A DNA stretch of 64,000 nucleotides, taken from Yersinia thracica. GTDB taxonomy: Bacteria; Pseudomonadota; Gammaproteobacteria; Enterobacterales; Enterobacteriaceae. Of the stretch, positions 19,401 to 28,154 are shown in pieces (position 1 is the stretch's first letter; the number at the start of each line of letters is the position of its first letter). The DNA lies in the NCBI RefSeq assembly GCF_902170565.1, contig NZ_CABHXX010000069.1, positions 62,001 through 126,000 on the forward strand, given 5' to 3'. Below the pieces are notes generated by a model that saw nothing but the letters and a program-made list of their open reading frames with translations, was not told the DNA's origin and made no database searches. A program made the translations under genes and the position numbers.

Positions 19401-20955
19401 GGGTATTCTCCTGACGATGGCGGGTGTTCAGTGTCAGTGGCACGGGGGTGCGCCGGGCGACTTCCACCTGATCTGGTGCATCAACCTCTTGTTTATAAGT
19501 CTTTTTATCACCCGCAGCTTGCCATGCCTCGGGAGTATTAATCATTCTATTAATCTCCGAAATAATTTCCTGATCCTGATACCACACCAGGCTATTACTG
19601 AATGCTTCGGCCACGGGTAGGCGGAAAATATAACTGAGTGCTGTATCTAAATCATTGATACGGCAAGTGGAAAGGAACAATATCAACCGATTATCAGACA
19701 CTGTCACCACGTCGCCATAGCGGCGCAAATGGCACAGTGTCAGCGCTTGGCGCGCCTGTAACCCCGGTACGGCTCGCAGCGCAACTAATACGCCTTTACC
19801 ATTTTCCGGTAGCAACGTGTTGTTCATCAACTGCAATACCGAGTGGCAGAACTCAGCCGGTGGCAGATAGCCTTTGAGCTGAAGTGGGCGCAATGCTTCC
19901 AGTAACGCATTGATATCTTCGGGAACATGGCGAGAGAATCGCTGCCCCTGAATCCCTTCTAGCATGGTCAGAAAACGCGATAATGGCGCAACCTGTGGGA
20001 CGATCAGATTAGCACCGCAGGCCAGTAACAAGCGCTCATCGCTGTAGCGCAGGCTGGCGTGCATTTCGCGCACCACGATTTTCACGCTATTGCCGCGTTG
20101 ACGGCGTATGTTATGGATTTGATGCGCCATTTCATCAATTTGCTCACTTTGATTCAGCGCAAAAATCAGTGTTGCGGCATGCGCCGTCATTGCCCGCTGA
20201 GCTAAAGCCGCATTGGACTCCAGCAATTGCCAGTGGGTAGAAAGCGGGGGGGCGCCTTCCAGAATATGGGTGTGGGCTAAATAGAGATGCTCATCATTGC
20301 GCGATTGCGGCAGAGCTTGCTGCACTTCATCCGCCATGCTCCAGCCTTGTTCATCGGCTTCGAGCAAAACTAATTGATTGGCGGTCACCCCTTTTACTGT
20401 GATCCACCAGGCAACCATATATTGTGCGTTATCCTGCTGCCATTGCAGATTAGCCAGGCCTTGTAAATAACGGTGCTGACTGACTAACTGATTTTTAACT
20501 TTATTAATGCCGGAGCTGTGACAAATCACCAATAATGTGCAGTTCTGGGCCTCCAGCCATTGCTGAATTTGCTGTAGCCACTGCTGCATCTCTTCACTGG
20601 TAAAGGTTTGCCACAGACTGGCGGGAGCAAACAGAATGAAAAGCCGCTGTTGTGGGCGCAATGAACGCATTAAGTCATGGGTTAAAAATTTTAAGGCATT
20701 TTTTTGAGCCGGTAATGTAAATAGCGGTAATTTCTTGGGGCCAGAATGACCGATATTAGTCAGGAGGTTTTCAGGTTTTTGTCCTGAACAAATCAATGCC
20801 GCCCGGGTATCTTCGGGTTGGTTACGGATAAGTTGTTGGCAGAATAAGTTAGCATCTATTTGACGTTCAATATTGATCCAATAGAATCCGGGAGCCTGCA
20901 TGACGGCTAATTCATCCCAGATTTCGCGAACACCTAATGAGAAACATCGTGACAT
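19387..20955 (-). CDS. bcsE: c-di-GMP-binding cellulose regulator BcsE
   Basis: BcsE is a cytosolic component of the Bcs secretion complex. An N-terminal degenerate receiver/NTPase-like region is followed by the GIL domain. The c-di-GMP I-site-like RxGD motif is present as RYGD in LCHLRRYGDVV, and CRINDLDTALSYIF is strongly conserved. I chose ATG 20955 (522 residues, against 523 in E. coli). An in-frame TTG at 21012 would add 19 residues that have no counterpart. It is transcribed divergently from bcsR across about 200 bases. Confidence 0.92.
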   Translation of the reverse strand: MSRCFSLGVREIWDELAVMQAPGFYWINIERQIDANLFCQQLIRNQPEDTRAALICSGQKPENLLTNIGHSGPKKLPLFTLPAQKNALKFLTHDLMRSLRPQQRLFILFAPASLWQTFTSEEMQQWLQQIQQWLEAQNCTLLVICHSSGINKVKNQLVSQHRYLQGLANLQWQQDNAQYMVAWWITVKGVTANQLVLLEADEQGWSMADEVQQALPQSRNDEHLYLAHTHILEGAPPLSTHWQLLESNAALAQRAMTAHAATLIFALNQSEQIDEMAHQIHNIRRQRGNSVKIVVREMHASLRYSDERLLLACGANLIVPQVAPLSRFLTMLEGIQGQRFSRHVPEDINALLEALRPLQLKGYLPPAEFCHSVLQLMNNTLLPENGKGVLVALRAVPGLQARQALTLCHLRRYGDVVTVSDNRLILFLSTCRINDLDTALSYIFRLPVAEAFSNSLVWYQDQEIISEINRMINTPEAWQAAGDKKTYKQEVDAPDQVEVARRTPVPLTLNTRHRQENTHESQ

Positions 20956-21090
20956 AGATTCATTATCTGCTTTCGTTAAAGTGCTATTGGGCCAATAACT
21001 GGATAAAGTCAAAAAACAATTGTAACATTGCGATAAGTATTAACCAATGTCCTTGCCTTGATATTAATCTAAGATTCTTCTTACCAAGTA

Positions 21091-21117
21091 AAGTATAAAA
21101 CTACCATCGTTATACTT
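21091..21117. promoter_or_regulatory. Inverted repeat in the bcsE-bcsR divergent region
   Basis: AAGTATAA and TTATACTT form a perfect 8-bp inverted repeat separated by 11 bases, 34 bases before the bcsR start. The layout (two half-sites about two helical turns apart, between divergent cellulose operons) resembles a dimeric regulator site. It also contains -10-like TATACT. The regulator is not known. Confidence 0.35.
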
Positions 21118-21150
21118 AATTACCATAGCCTATTTTCTCAAGGCGGATAA

Positions 21151-21342
21151 ATGAAGACTATAATAAATCGATTTCATGAAAAAACTTCACTTGAAGCTCA
21201 GGATGATCTACTAGCATTAAGTCAGGCTTTCTCATTACCCACATTAAGTTATGTCGATATTGTCCGTCAGGAGCGATTAACCCAAATGATGGCTCGCTGG
21301 CCATTGTTGGCAGAATTGGCGCAATCCACAGGGAGCGAATAG
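21151..21342 (+). CDS. bcsR: Cellulose synthesis regulator BcsR
   Basis: This 63-residue soluble protein is homologous to E. coli BcsR (62). Conserved phrases are LALSQAFSLPTLSYVDI and MARWPLLAELAQ. BcsR forms a tight complex with BcsQ and the regulatory PilZ domain of BcsA, and controls Bcs assembly and BcsQ stability. AAGGCGG precedes ATG 21151. Only 3 bases separate it from bcsQ. It is the first gene of the bcsRQABZC operon. Confidence 0.93.
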   Translation: MKTIINRFHEKTSLEAQDDLLALSQAFSLPTLSYVDIVRQERLTQMMARWPLLAELAQSTGSE

Positions 21343-21345
21343 CCT

Positions 21346-22083
21346 ATGCCGGTATTGGCGTTACAAGGCGTAAGAGGGGGCGTTGGCACAACCTCGGTCA
21401 CTGCGGCTCTGGCATGGGCGTTACAGCAACTGGATGAATCAGTTTTGGTGATTGATTTTTCACCGGATAATTTACTGCGATTGCATTTCAACATGAGTTT
21501 TGAGCAATCCCGTGGTTGGGCTAAAGCTGAAATTGACGGTGAAGGCTGGCAGCAAGGGGCTATGCGCTACACCGAGAAGCTGGATTTCGTGCCATTTGGC
21601 CAATTAACTCAAGCTGAAAATGAGCAGATAAGCACACTTTTGCAGCAAAATCCCCATCAATGGCAGGAGAATTTGTCCACCTTGCAGGCCGATGCGAGCT
21701 ATGGTTGGATTTTGTTGGATATCCCCGCCGGTGACAGCATATTCACCCGTCAGGCATTGGCGCTGGCGGATCAAACCCTGATTCTGATTCATGCAGATGC
21801 CAGTTGCCATATTCGGCTGCATCAGCAAAATTTACCTGTTGGCTGTCATTTCCTGCTCAATCAGTTTACTGCCAGCAGTCGCCTACAACAGGATTTGCAT
21901 CAGCTCTGGCTGCAAAGTTTGGATAGTTTATTACCGACCTTTATTCACCGCGATGAAGCGGTGGCCGAAGCATTGGCTGCCAAACAGCCATTGGGCGAGT
22001 ACAGTGCGCAAAGTCTGGCAGCGGAAGAGATGATGACGCTGGCGAATTGGTGCCTGATTAATGTGGCGGAAAGCGGCCTATGA
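21346..22083 (+). CDS. bcsQ: SIMIBI ATPase BcsQ
   Basis: This is a MinD/ParA-like ATPase of 245 residues, required for cellulose secretion and for polar localisation in E. coli. The P-loop is GVRGGVGTTS near residues 8-17, with Thr where MinD has Lys, as in E. coli BcsQ. VLVIDFSPDNLLRL provides the second motif and HIRLHQQ is conserved. The frame is intact, unlike in E. coli K-12 where bcsQ has a stop codon. The stop overlaps the bcsA start by four bases. Confidence 0.94.
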   Translation: MPVLALQGVRGGVGTTSVTAALAWALQQLDESVLVIDFSPDNLLRLHFNMSFEQSRGWAKAEIDGEGWQQGAMRYTEKLDFVPFGQLTQAENEQISTLLQQNPHQWQENLSTLQADASYGWILLDIPAGDSIFTRQALALADQTLILIHADASCHIRLHQQNLPVGCHFLLNQFTASSRLQQDLHQLWLQSLDSLLPTFIHRDEAVAEALAAKQPLGEYSAQSLAAEEMMTLANWCLINVAESGL

Positions 22084-24707
22084 ATCGCCTGCTGCGGATG
22101 TTATTTCAGACTCCGGTTTATCAGGCGATGCGCCGCCGTTATCATCTTTATATGCAGCAAGGCTGCACTGTGCTCACCGCTTTTCTCACCACGATGACGT
22201 TGCCACTGTGCTGGATTTTCCTGCGCCTGGAGTCCCCAAGCTGGCAGTATGTCATACAGCATCGGGCTTACTGGTTCCCGCAGATTTCACCTAATCGCCC
22301 GCGCCTGGGGGATGGTGTGCGCTATCTGCTGCAAGGGCTGTGGCTGTTATTCATCCGCCCACAATCAGACCATGATAAAAAACGTCGGCCAGCGGCGGTC
22401 GGTAAGGGCTGGGTAAAAAACAAAAGACAGGGCTATATCAGTTGGTTGGGGGATGTTCCCCAGCGCTTTGAAATTCAGCGCATCGAGAAAACAGTCGCCA
22501 GCCGATTAAGCCAACTATCAAGACGTGCTCGCCGTATCTTGTTTATTATTCTGGGTATTTTTACCAGTATTTTGGCCCTGCTGTGTATTTCGCAACCCTT
22601 TGGCATGATGGCGCAATTCGTGTTTGTCTTACTGTTATGGGCCATTGCCATGGTGGTGCGGCGGGTACCGGGGCGCTTACCAACTCTGATGCTGATTGTG
22701 TTGTCGTTAACCGTTTCCTGCCGCTATCTGTGGTGGCGCTATACCGAAACGCTTAACTGGGATGACCCGGTGAGCCTGGTGTGCGGCTTATTATTACTGT
22801 TAGCCGAAACCTATGCTTGGGTGGTGTTGGTGTTGGGCTATTTCCAGACGATTTGGCCGCTAAACCGCCAGCCGGTGCCTATGCCGGAAGATATCAATAG
22901 CTGGCCAACCATTGATTTGATGGTGCCGACTTATAATGAAGACCTCGGTGTGGTCAAGCCGACCATTTATGCGGCGCTGGGTATTGATTGGCCGAAAGAC
23001 AAAATTAACATCTATATTCTGGATGATGGTAACCGGCCCGCTTTTCGCGAGTTTGCCGCCGAAGTCGGGGTGCATTATATTGCTCGCCCCACTCATGAAC
23101 ACGCCAAAGCCGGTAATATCAATAATGCGCTGAAGCAGGCCACAGGTGAGTTTGTCGCTATCTTTGACTGCGACCACGTGCCCACCCGCTCTTTCCTGCA
23201 ACTGACCGTCGGCTGGTTCTTTAAAGATAAAAAGCTCGGTGTGATTCAAACGCCGCATCACTTTTTCTCTCCCGACCCTTTTGAGCGAAATTTAGGCCGT
23301 TTCCGTCAAACCCCCAATGAAGGCACTTTATTCTACGGCCTGGTACAAGACGGTAATGATATGTGGGATGCGACTTTCTTCTGTGGCTCCTGCGCCGTTT
23401 TGCGCCGTAGCGCGTTAGATGAGGTCGGGGGGATCGCGGTGGAAACTGTCACCGAAGATGCCCATACTTCATTGCGTCTGCACCGCAAAGGCTACACTTC
23501 AGCTTATATCCGTATTCCGCAAGCCGCCGGGTTGGCAACGGAAAGTTTGTCAGCACACATCGGGCAGCGTATCCGCTGGGCGCGGGGCATGGTGCAAATC
23601 TTCCGGCTGGATAATCCGCTGCTGGGCAAAGGGCTAAAACTTGTCCAGCGGTTGTGCTACGCCAACGCCATGTTGCACTTCTTATCGGGTATTCCGCGCT
23701 TGATCTTCCTGACGGCCCCGCTGGCATTCCTGCTGCTGCATGCTTACATCATTTTCGCGCCAGCACTGGCCATTGCACTTTATGTCTTGCCGCATATGAT
23801 TCACGCCAGTCTGACTAACTCCCGCCTACAGGGTAAATACCGCCATTCATTCTGGAGTGAAATCTATGAAACCGTGCTGGCCTGGTATATTGCCCGCCCG
23901 ACCACCGTGGCGCTGCTCAACCCCCACAAAGGGACATTTAATGTCACGTCAAAAGGTGGTTTGGTCGAAGAGCAACATGTGGACTGGGTGATTACCCGCC
24001 CTTATATGGCGCTGGTTTTGCTCAATTTGGCGGGGTTGATTGCGGGCTTGTGGCGCTTGGGCTATGGCCCGGCCACTGAAATCATGACCGTGGTCATTAG
24101 CTTGGTGTGGGTCATTTATAATATGACAATTTTAGGCGGGGCGGTGGCGGTGGCGGTTGAAGCCAAACAAGTGCGGCAGTCTCATCGGGTTGAGATTGCC
24201 ATGCCCGCTGGGGTGGCGCGTGCTGATGGACATTTGTTCTCCTGTACTTTGCGCGACTATTCCGATGGCGGGGTGGGAGTTGAGATGCGCGAAGCCGGGT
24301 TACTGAAAGATGGCGAGGCCGTGCATTTGCTGCTTAAACGCGGTGCACAGGAATACACCTTCCCGTGTGAAGTCACCCGCGCTTTCGGCACCAAAGTTGG
24401 CATGCGGATGCATCAGCTGACTGTAGCCCAACATATTGATTTTATACAGTGTACCTTTGCTCGCGCTGACACATGGGCACTGTGGCAAGATAGTTTCCCA
24501 GAAGATAAACCGATTGAAAGTCTGCGCGATGTCTTGGCGCTGGGCTTTAGAGGCTATGTTCGGATGGCCAGCTATGCTCCGCCGGTGATTCGAAATGTAT
24601 TGATAGGATTTACCTCCCTGATTGCCTGGATTGCATCATTTGTCCCCCATGGCGTAGATAAAAATCAGGCTCCGAGTAGCCAGGGCCAGACAATGGCTCA
24701 ACATTGA
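22080..24707 (+). CDS. bcsA: Cellulose synthase catalytic subunit BcsA
   Basis: BcsA polymerises UDP-glucose and moves the chain across the inner membrane. The 875 residues include N-terminal helices, a GT2 domain with DDG (315-317), DCD (363-365), TED (458-460) and QRIRW (496-500), further helices and a C-terminal PilZ domain. The PilZ motif is RQSHR (699-703) followed by DYSDGG, the c-di-GMP-binding RxxxR and DxSxxG pattern. All residues expected for an active, c-di-GMP-gated synthase are present. E. coli BcsA has 872 residues. It overlaps bcsQ and is 7 bases from bcsB. Confidence 0.97.
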   Translation: MNRLLRMLFQTPVYQAMRRRYHLYMQQGCTVLTAFLTTMTLPLCWIFLRLESPSWQYVIQHRAYWFPQISPNRPRLGDGVRYLLQGLWLLFIRPQSDHDKKRRPAAVGKGWVKNKRQGYISWLGDVPQRFEIQRIEKTVASRLSQLSRRARRILFIILGIFTSILALLCISQPFGMMAQFVFVLLLWAIAMVVRRVPGRLPTLMLIVLSLTVSCRYLWWRYTETLNWDDPVSLVCGLLLLLAETYAWVVLVLGYFQTIWPLNRQPVPMPEDINSWPTIDLMVPTYNEDLGVVKPTIYAALGIDWPKDKINIYILDDGNRPAFREFAAEVGVHYIARPTHEHAKAGNINNALKQATGEFVAIFDCDHVPTRSFLQLTVGWFFKDKKLGVIQTPHHFFSPDPFERNLGRFRQTPNEGTLFYGLVQDGNDMWDATFFCGSCAVLRRSALDEVGGIAVETVTEDAHTSLRLHRKGYTSAYIRIPQAAGLATESLSAHIGQRIRWARGMVQIFRLDNPLLGKGLKLVQRLCYANAMLHFLSGIPRLIFLTAPLAFLLLHAYIIFAPALAIALYVLPHMIHASLTNSRLQGKYRHSFWSEIYETVLAWYIARPTTVALLNPHKGTFNVTSKGGLVEEQHVDWVITRPYMALVLLNLAGLIAGLWRLGYGPATEIMTVVISLVWVIYNMTILGGAVAVAVEAKQVRQSHRVEIAMPAGVARADGHLFSCTLRDYSDGGVGVEMREAGLLKDGEAVHLLLKRGAQEYTFPCEVTRAFGTKVGMRMHQLTVAQHIDFIQCTFARADTWALWQDSFPEDKPIESLRDVLALGFRGYVRMASYAPPVIRNVLIGFTSLIAWIASFVPHGVDKNQAPSSQGQTMAQH

Positions 24708-24714
24708 TGATGAT

Positions 24715-27021
24715 ATGATGACGAGAAAAATAACCTGGTTTACCGCACTGGCTTTGGGTTTAGCACCATTCACCCAGGCCGAAACATTGGCTGTTCCGGC
24801 GATTCAATCGGCGGCCTCGACACCTGCTGCTGAAGCAACTGTGGAGCTGGCTCCTGCCACCCCGGCGGTACAGCCTAATGTGCCGGTTCGCGATGTGAGT
24901 TACACCTTTGCGAAAATTGCCCCGCCACCGGGGACATTCGCCTTGCGCGGCACTAACCCTGAAGGGGTGATTGAATTTGGCGTGCGCAGTGATGAAGTGG
25001 TCACTCATGCCATGCTAAATCTCGAATTTACGCCGTCGCCGTCACTGATTCCAGTGGAGTCGCAGGTCAAAGTCTTCCTGAATGACGAGCTGATGGGCGT
25101 CACGGCGATCACTAAAGATCAGCTGGGTAAACCCACGAAGATCCAGTTGCCGATTGATCCGCTTTATATCAGTGATTTCAACCGATTGCGGTTAGTGTTT
25201 GTTGGACATTATCAGAATATTTGTGAGAACCCGGCCAGTAATACATTGTGGCTGGATATCAGTAAATCCAGTTCATTGGATTTACGCTATCAATCACTGT
25301 CAGTCAAAAATGACTTATCCCATTTCCCTGAGCCTTTCTTTGATGCCCGGGATAATCGCCCGCTGAATTTGCCGGTGGTGTTTGCCGCAGTACCTGACGT
25401 GGCCCAACAACGCGCGGCCTCTATTTTGGCATCCTGGTTTGGCGACCAGGCGCAATGGCGCGGGCAGAGTTTCCCCGTTTTATATAATCAACTGCCCACT
25501 CAGCATGCGGTGGTGTTTGCGACAAACAGCCAACGCCCTGATTTCCTGAAAGATTACCCGCCGGTCAAAGCACCGACGGTGGAAATCATTAGCCATCCGG
25601 ATAATCCGTATGTGAAGTTATTGCTGATTTTGGGTCGCGACGACAATGACCTGATCATGGCGGCGAAGGGGATTGCGCAAGGTAATATTCTGTTCCGTGG
25701 TCAGAATGTGACGGTAGATAACGTCGAGCAACTGGCACCAAGACAGCCCTATGATGCGCCAAACTGGGTGCGTACCGACCGGCCAATGACCTTTGCTGAA
25801 TTACAGCAATATCCAGATCAGTTGCAAACCACCGGTTTGTTGCCGCCGCCTATTTCCTTATCACTGAACCTGCCACCGGATTTATTCCTGATCCGCAGTG
25901 CGGGCATTGATATGCGCTTGAAATACCGCTACACCTCAACGCGCCTGATGGATGGTTCTCGCTTAAGTATCAGCCTGAATAATCAATTTGTGCAGGACTA
26001 CCCGCTGTCGCCGAATATGCCGCAAGACAGTAAAATCCTGCGCCTGCCGTTACTGCAAGGTCTGCAAGATTCAGCCAGGCAGTTGACCATTCCGGCCTTG
26101 AGACTGGGGGCTACTAACCAATTACGCTTTGATTTTGATTACAGCACCTTGTTGGCGAGTGGTGCGGAGGGGCGCTGTGAAACCTACTCAACCGCCCCGA
26201 ATCACGCAGTGATTGACGGCAACTCCACCATCGACTTTTCCGGCTATCGCCACTTTATGGAAATGCCGGATTTGCGGGCGTTTGCCAATGCTGGCTTCCC
26301 CTTCAGCCGTATGGCGGATCTCTCCGAAACCTTGGTCTTGGTGCCGCCAAAACCTGCGCCGTCACAGCTGACGACGCTATTGAATACTGTGGGCAATATC
26401 GGGGCGCAAGTGGGTTACCCGGCGGTGGGTATCAACATCACTGACGATTGGTCACAGGCGAAAGATCAAGATGCCGATGTACTGATTATCGGCCCGATCC
26501 CGCCGGAACTCCGTGATGACCGCAAGATTAACCTGCTGGTGGATCAAACCCAAAGTTGGGTAAAAATGCCAAATCGCCAAACCGGCTTGCCCGGCATGAT
26601 GGCACCGGCTTCAGACCGGGTGGCGGATAGTAAAGCGACAATCAGCTCAGAAGGGGCGATGTCGGCGATTATCGGTGTGCAGTCACCGAACTTCCCGCAG
26701 CGCAGTATTGTGGCGTTATTGGCGGACAGCCCGCGGGGCTATAACTTGCTGAACAATGCTTTGCTCGACAGTGGCAAACGCGAGGCGGTATTTGGCTCGG
26801 TGGCGGTTATTCGTGAGTCGGGCGTCAATAGCTTGCGGGTCGGCGAAACTTATGATGTCGGCCATTTACCCTGGTGGGAGCGCATCTGGCATACCTTATC
26901 CACCCATCCGGTGGTGTTGGCCGGTGTCGCCGTGTTGGTGGTCATTATCGCCGCAATGATGGCCTGGCGCTTACTCCGTCTGATTAGCCGCCGCCGGTTA
27001 TCACCTGATGAGAGAGATTAA
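24715..27021 (+). CDS. bcsB: Cellulose synthase periplasmic subunit BcsB
   Basis: BcsB is tail-anchored to the inner membrane and guides glucan through the periplasm. A signal peptide (to TQA, about residue 22) is followed by an Ala/Pro-rich linker, two carbohydrate-binding and two flavodoxin-like repeats, and one C-terminal helix near residues 738-757 (VVLAGVAVLVVIIAAMMAW). The length of 768 is close to the E. coli 779. Start codons 24715 and 24718 are adjacent alternatives. The last base of its TAA is the first base of the bcsZ ATG. Confidence 0.95.
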   Translation: MMTRKITWFTALALGLAPFTQAETLAVPAIQSAASTPAAEATVELAPATPAVQPNVPVRDVSYTFAKIAPPPGTFALRGTNPEGVIEFGVRSDEVVTHAMLNLEFTPSPSLIPVESQVKVFLNDELMGVTAITKDQLGKPTKIQLPIDPLYISDFNRLRLVFVGHYQNICENPASNTLWLDISKSSSLDLRYQSLSVKNDLSHFPEPFFDARDNRPLNLPVVFAAVPDVAQQRAASILASWFGDQAQWRGQSFPVLYNQLPTQHAVVFATNSQRPDFLKDYPPVKAPTVEIISHPDNPYVKLLLILGRDDNDLIMAAKGIAQGNILFRGQNVTVDNVEQLAPRQPYDAPNWVRTDRPMTFAELQQYPDQLQTTGLLPPPISLSLNLPPDLFLIRSAGIDMRLKYRYTSTRLMDGSRLSISLNNQFVQDYPLSPNMPQDSKILRLPLLQGLQDSARQLTIPALRLGATNQLRFDFDYSTLLASGAEGRCETYSTAPNHAVIDGNSTIDFSGYRHFMEMPDLRAFANAGFPFSRMADLSETLVLVPPKPAPSQLTTLLNTVGNIGAQVGYPAVGINITDDWSQAKDQDADVLIIGPIPPELRDDRKINLLVDQTQSWVKMPNRQTGLPGMMAPASDRVADSKATISSEGAMSAIIGVQSPNFPQRSIVALLADSPRGYNLLNNALLDSGKREAVFGSVAVIRESGVNSLRVGETYDVGHLPWWERIWHTLSTHPVVLAGVAVLVVIIAAMMAWRLLRLISRRRLSPDERD

Positions 27022-28154
27022 TGTTGATGGTCGTCATGTTTAAACGGCTGGTATGCATCCTGCTGCTGCTGGCCAGTTTTGGTACGGCAGCAGCGTGTGA
27101 TTGGCCCGCATGGCAGCAGTTCAAACAAAACTATATCAGTGAGGGTGGGCGAGTTATCGACCCCAGTAACCCGAGGCAAATAACCACTTCCGAAGGGCAG
27201 AGTTACGGCTTGTTTTTTGCTCTGGTAGCCGACGATCGGGAGACATTTGACCGGCTATTAAGTTGGACAGAAAACAACTTATCAGCGGGGGATTTAACCG
27301 CCCGCCTGCCTGCCTGGTTATGGGGGCAACGCAATGACCGTAACTGGGATATTTTGGACCCAAACTCAGCTTCGGATGCTGATTTATGGATTGCTTACAG
27401 CTTGTTAGAGGCCGGGCGGTTGTGGGATATCCGCCGTTATCAGACCATGGGCACCTTGTTGCTGCAACGCATTGCCAAAGAAGAAGTGGTGAATATTCCG
27501 GGCCTCGGTGAAATGTTATTGCCGGGCAAAATTGGCTTTAGTAATGAAGACCGCTGGCGGCTCAACCCGAGCTATTTGCCGCCACAATTGCTGGTGCGTT
27601 TTGCTTCTCTGGCGGGGCCGTGGAAAGAGATGGTTGATGTCAATCAGCGGTTGTGGGTGGAAACGGCCCCTCATGGTTTCAGCCCTGATTGGGTGGTGTG
27701 GCAAAAGGATAAAGGCTGGCAGCCGGATGAAACCCAGCCGAATCTCGGCAGCTATGACGCGATTCGCAGTTATCTGTGGGCCGGAATGTTGCCCGATGAT
27801 AGCCCGCAAAAAGCCGCACTCATCCAGCGCTTCCAGCCAATGGCGGAGGTCACCCAGCAACAGGGCATGCCACCGGAGAAAACCGATTCCCTCACTGGCA
27901 AAACCAGTGGCGATGGGCCGGTCGGATTTTCGGCAGCATTATTACCGTTTTTAGCCAGCAACCCCGCGCCATTTAATCAGCAGGTGTTTAGCAAGCAACA
28001 AAAACGTGTGCAAGATTCACCTCCGGGCGCTGATGCCTACTACAGCGCGGTGCTGACATTGTTTGGTCAGGGATGGGCACAACATCGCTATAGCTTTAAT
28101 CGTCAGGGGGAACTTCAGCTTTCATGGAACAGTCAATGCGCAACATTAAAATAA
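27021..28154 (+). CDS. bcsZ: Periplasmic endo-beta-1,4-glucanase BcsZ (GH8)
   Basis: BcsZ trims cellulose during export. The protein starts with a signal peptide ending GTAAAC. The GH8 catalytic acid is E58 in TTSEGQSYG, and the SASDADLWIAY segment carries the conserved acidic residues. ATG 27021 gives 377 residues, and ATG 27036 (372) fits the 368-residue E. coli enzyme better. It overlaps bcsB by 1 base and bcsC by 31. Substrate specificity for beta-1,4-glucan follows from the bcs context. Confidence 0.94.
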   Translation: MLMVVMFKRLVCILLLLASFGTAAACDWPAWQQFKQNYISEGGRVIDPSNPRQITTSEGQSYGLFFALVADDRETFDRLLSWTENNLSAGDLTARLPAWLWGQRNDRNWDILDPNSASDADLWIAYSLLEAGRLWDIRRYQTMGTLLLQRIAKEEVVNIPGLGEMLLPGKIGFSNEDRWRLNPSYLPPQLLVRFASLAGPWKEMVDVNQRLWVETAPHGFSPDWVVWQKDKGWQPDETQPNLGSYDAIRSYLWAGMLPDDSPQKAALIQRFQPMAEVTQQQGMPPEKTDSLTGKTSGDGPVGFSAALLPFLASNPAPFNQQVFSKQQKRVQDSPPGADAYYSAVLTLFGQGWAQHRYSFNRQGELQLSWNSQCATLK

